Origin: an uncultured Mesorhizobium sp.
GTDB taxonomy: Bacteria; Pseudomonadota; Alphaproteobacteria; Rhizobiales; Rhizobiaceae
DNA: 5,746 bases
Direction: 5' to 3'
Assembly (NCBI GenBank): GCA_950071955.1
Contig: CATMOC010000269.1
Coordinates: 1 to 5,746, forward strand
The notes beneath the pieces were generated by a model. That model saw only the letters and a program-made list of their open reading frames with translations, did not search any database and was not told the origin of the DNA. Below, piece after piece: positions 4,330 to 5,746 of the stretch. The position numbers were made by a program, and so were the translations under genes. Positions within the stretch are counted from its first letter, which is position 1; every line of letters begins with the position of its first letter.

Positions 4330-5746
4330 CTGCGTCGGCCTTTTCGGCGAGCCGAGCCAGCTGCGTCATCACCACGGCCGCGCCCGCCAGCCGCTTTTCG
4401 GGCTTGGGCCAGTCGCGGATGAACACGATGCTCTGGTCCGGCCTTATCTTTGCCAGCGAACCCTGTTCGGCGATCATCTTCACCAGACCCGTGGGGTCGG
4501 CGAAAGTCTTGTCGCGGAACTGGATGACCACGCCCTTCGGCCCCGCATCGAGCTTCTCGACGTTGGCCTTGCGGCAGAGTGCCTTGATGAAGACGATCTT
4601 CAGCAGGTGCTGCACCTCTTCGGGCAGCGGCCCGAAGCGGTCGATCAGTTCGGCGCCGAAGGAATCGATCTCCGCTGGCGTCTCCAGTTCCGCCAGTCGG
4701 CGGTAAAGCGCAAGGCGGAGTTGCAGGTCGGAAACGTAGTTCTCCGGGATCATGACCGCCGTTCCGACCGTGATCTGCGGCGACCAGGAGCCATCGGCGA
4801 CTTCGCCCGTGCCGCGGATTTCGGCCACCGCTTCTTCCAGCATCTGCTGGTACAGCTCGAAGCCGACCTCCTTGATGTGGCCCGACTGCTCCTCGCCGAG
4901 CAGGTTTCCGGCGCCGCGGATGTCGAGGTCGTGGCTGGCGAGCTGGAAACCGGCGCCGAGCGTGTCGAGCGACTGGAGCACCTTAAGCCGGCGTTCGGCG
5001 GTCTGGGTCAGCGTGCGGTTGGCGGGCAGCGTGAACAGCGCGTAGGCGCGCGCCTTGGAACGGCCGACGCGCCCGCGCAGCTGGTAGAGCTGCGCCAGGC
5101 CAAACATGTCGGCGCGGTGCACGATCAGCGTGTTGGCGGTCGGAATGTCGAGGCCGGATTCCACGATGGTCGTCGACAGAAGCACGTCGTACTTGCCGTC
5201 GTAGAAGGCGTTCATGATGTCGTCGAGTTCCCCCGGCGCGATCTGCCCGTGCGCCACGGCGACCTTCAGCTCCGGCACCGATTCGCGCAGAAAATCGTGC
5301 ACTTCGGCGAGATCGCTGATGCGCGGGACGACGTAGAAGCACTGGCCGCCGCGATAGCGCTCGCGCAGCAGCGTCTCGCGGATGACCAGCGGGTCGAAGG
5401 GCGATATGAAGGTGCGCACCGCCATGCGGTCGACTGGCGCGGTGGTGATCAGCGACAGTTCGCGCACGCCGGTCAGCGCGAGCTGCAGCGTGCGCGGGAT
5501 CGGTGTGGCCGAAAGCGTCAGCACGTGAACGTCGCTCTTCAGGTCCTTCAGCCGCTCCTTGTGCTTGACCCCGAAATGCTGCTCCTCGTCGATGATCAGC
5601 AGTCCGAGGCTCTTGAAGCTGATCGCCGCGCCAAGCAGCGCGTGGGTGCCGACGACGATGTCCACGGTTCCGTCCGAAATGCCCTTCTTCGTCTCGGCCA
5701 GCTCCTTCGCGCCGACGAGCCGCGAGGCCTGCCGCACCCGGATCGG
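4325..5746 (-). CDS. mfd: Mfd, transcription-repair coupling factor (C-terminal part, cut by window edge)
   Basis: Mfd binds RNA polymerase stalled at DNA damage, pushes it off with a RecG-like dsDNA translocase and recruits UvrA. Only the last 473 residues are inside; the family is about 1,150 long, so the N-terminal UvrB-like, polymerase-binding and first helicase motifs lie beyond the right edge. Numbering from the edge, visible are motif II with DEEQHFG (53-59), motif III SATPIPRTL (79-87), motif IV near QCFYVVPR (135-142), motif V TTIVESGLDIP (192-202) and motif VI QLRGRVGRS (222-230). The TRG region follows (about 240-305, with LDIRGAGNLLGEEQSGHI). The C-terminal regulatory domain (about 325-470) contains PENYVSDLQLRLALYRRLA. 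All helicase motifs in the window are intact and no frameshift is seen. The frame is open to the edge, so an internal GTG at 5737 is not the start. It converges on the DUF3572-type gene with a 13-bp gap. Confidence 0.97.
   Translation of the reverse strand, partial: PIRVRQASRLVGAKELAETKKGISDGTVDIVVGTHALLGAAISFKSLGLLIIDEEQHFGVKHKERLKDLKSDVHVLTLSATPIPRTLQLALTGVRELSLITTAPVDRMAVRTFISPFDPLVIRETLLRERYRGGQCFYVVPRISDLAEVHDFLRESVPELKVAVAHGQIAPGELDDIMNAFYDGKYDVLLSTTIVESGLDIPTANTLIVHRADMFGLAQLYQLRGRVGRSKARAYALFTLPANRTLTQTAERRLKVLQSLDTLGAGFQLASHDLDIRGAGNLLGEEQSGHIKEVGFELYQQMLEEAVAEIRGTGEVADGSWSPQITVGTAVMIPENYVSDLQLRLALYRRLAELETPAEIDSFGAELIDRFGPLPEEVQHLLKIVFIKALCRKANVEKLDAGPKGVVIQFRDKTFADPTGLVKMIAEQGSLAKIRPDQSIVFIRDWPKPEKRLAGAAVVMTQLARLAEKADAA

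Noticed and set aside
5735..5737. GTG as the start of a 470-residue Mfd-like protein
   Set aside because: The frame stays open upstream to the window edge and encodes further Mfd-like residues (PIR). The helicase motifs require an upstream N-terminal half, so the gene is cut, not short.

Overview
The window is GC-rich chromosomal core DNA from an alphaproteobacterium, most likely Hyphomicrobiales (Rhizobiales) and possibly a Phyllobacteriaceae/Mesorhizobium-type organism. The main evidence is the divK-pleD pair with strong family hallmarks, a DUF3572-like gene divergent from divK, a cysteine-free L33 (rpmG), and the Mfd sequence. The genus is an inference from remembered protein similarity, not from a search.

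Layout. The plus strand opens with the last 15 codons of an unidentified gene, then a complete 12-TM MFS transporter (64-1242) and, behind its own likely promoter, rpmG (1398-1565) with a good intrinsic terminator (1595-1617). A gene-poor interval of about 450 bp follows. It holds a nested inverted repeat (1734-1793) with an AGGAGG box in its loop, a smaller hairpin, and a 10-bp palindrome, and it ends at the intrinsic terminator of the opposing operon (1974-1998). On the minus strand divK (3798-3427) and pleD (3386-2016) form a two-gene operon. A 183-bp divergent region separates divK from a DUF3572-type gene on the plus strand (3982-4311). That gene converges with the C-terminal half of mfd (minus, 4325 to the window edge).

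How the genes work together. DivK is a single-domain receiver and PleD is a REC-REC-GGDEF diguanylate cyclase. In Caulobacter and relatives both act with the kinases/phosphatases DivJ and PleC to control CtrA activity, cell polarity and c-di-GMP. Every key catalytic residue of both proteins is visible here. RpmG is a ribosomal protein, Mfd couples DNA repair to stalled RNA polymerase, and the MFS protein exports or imports an unknown small molecule. They are housekeeping neighbours with no evident functional link to the cell-cycle pair.

I see no mobile element, CRISPR array, phage gene or clearly new multi-gene system. The least explained parts are the structured interval between rpmG and pleD, the repeat-containing divergent region upstream of divK, and the uncharacterised DUF3572 protein.
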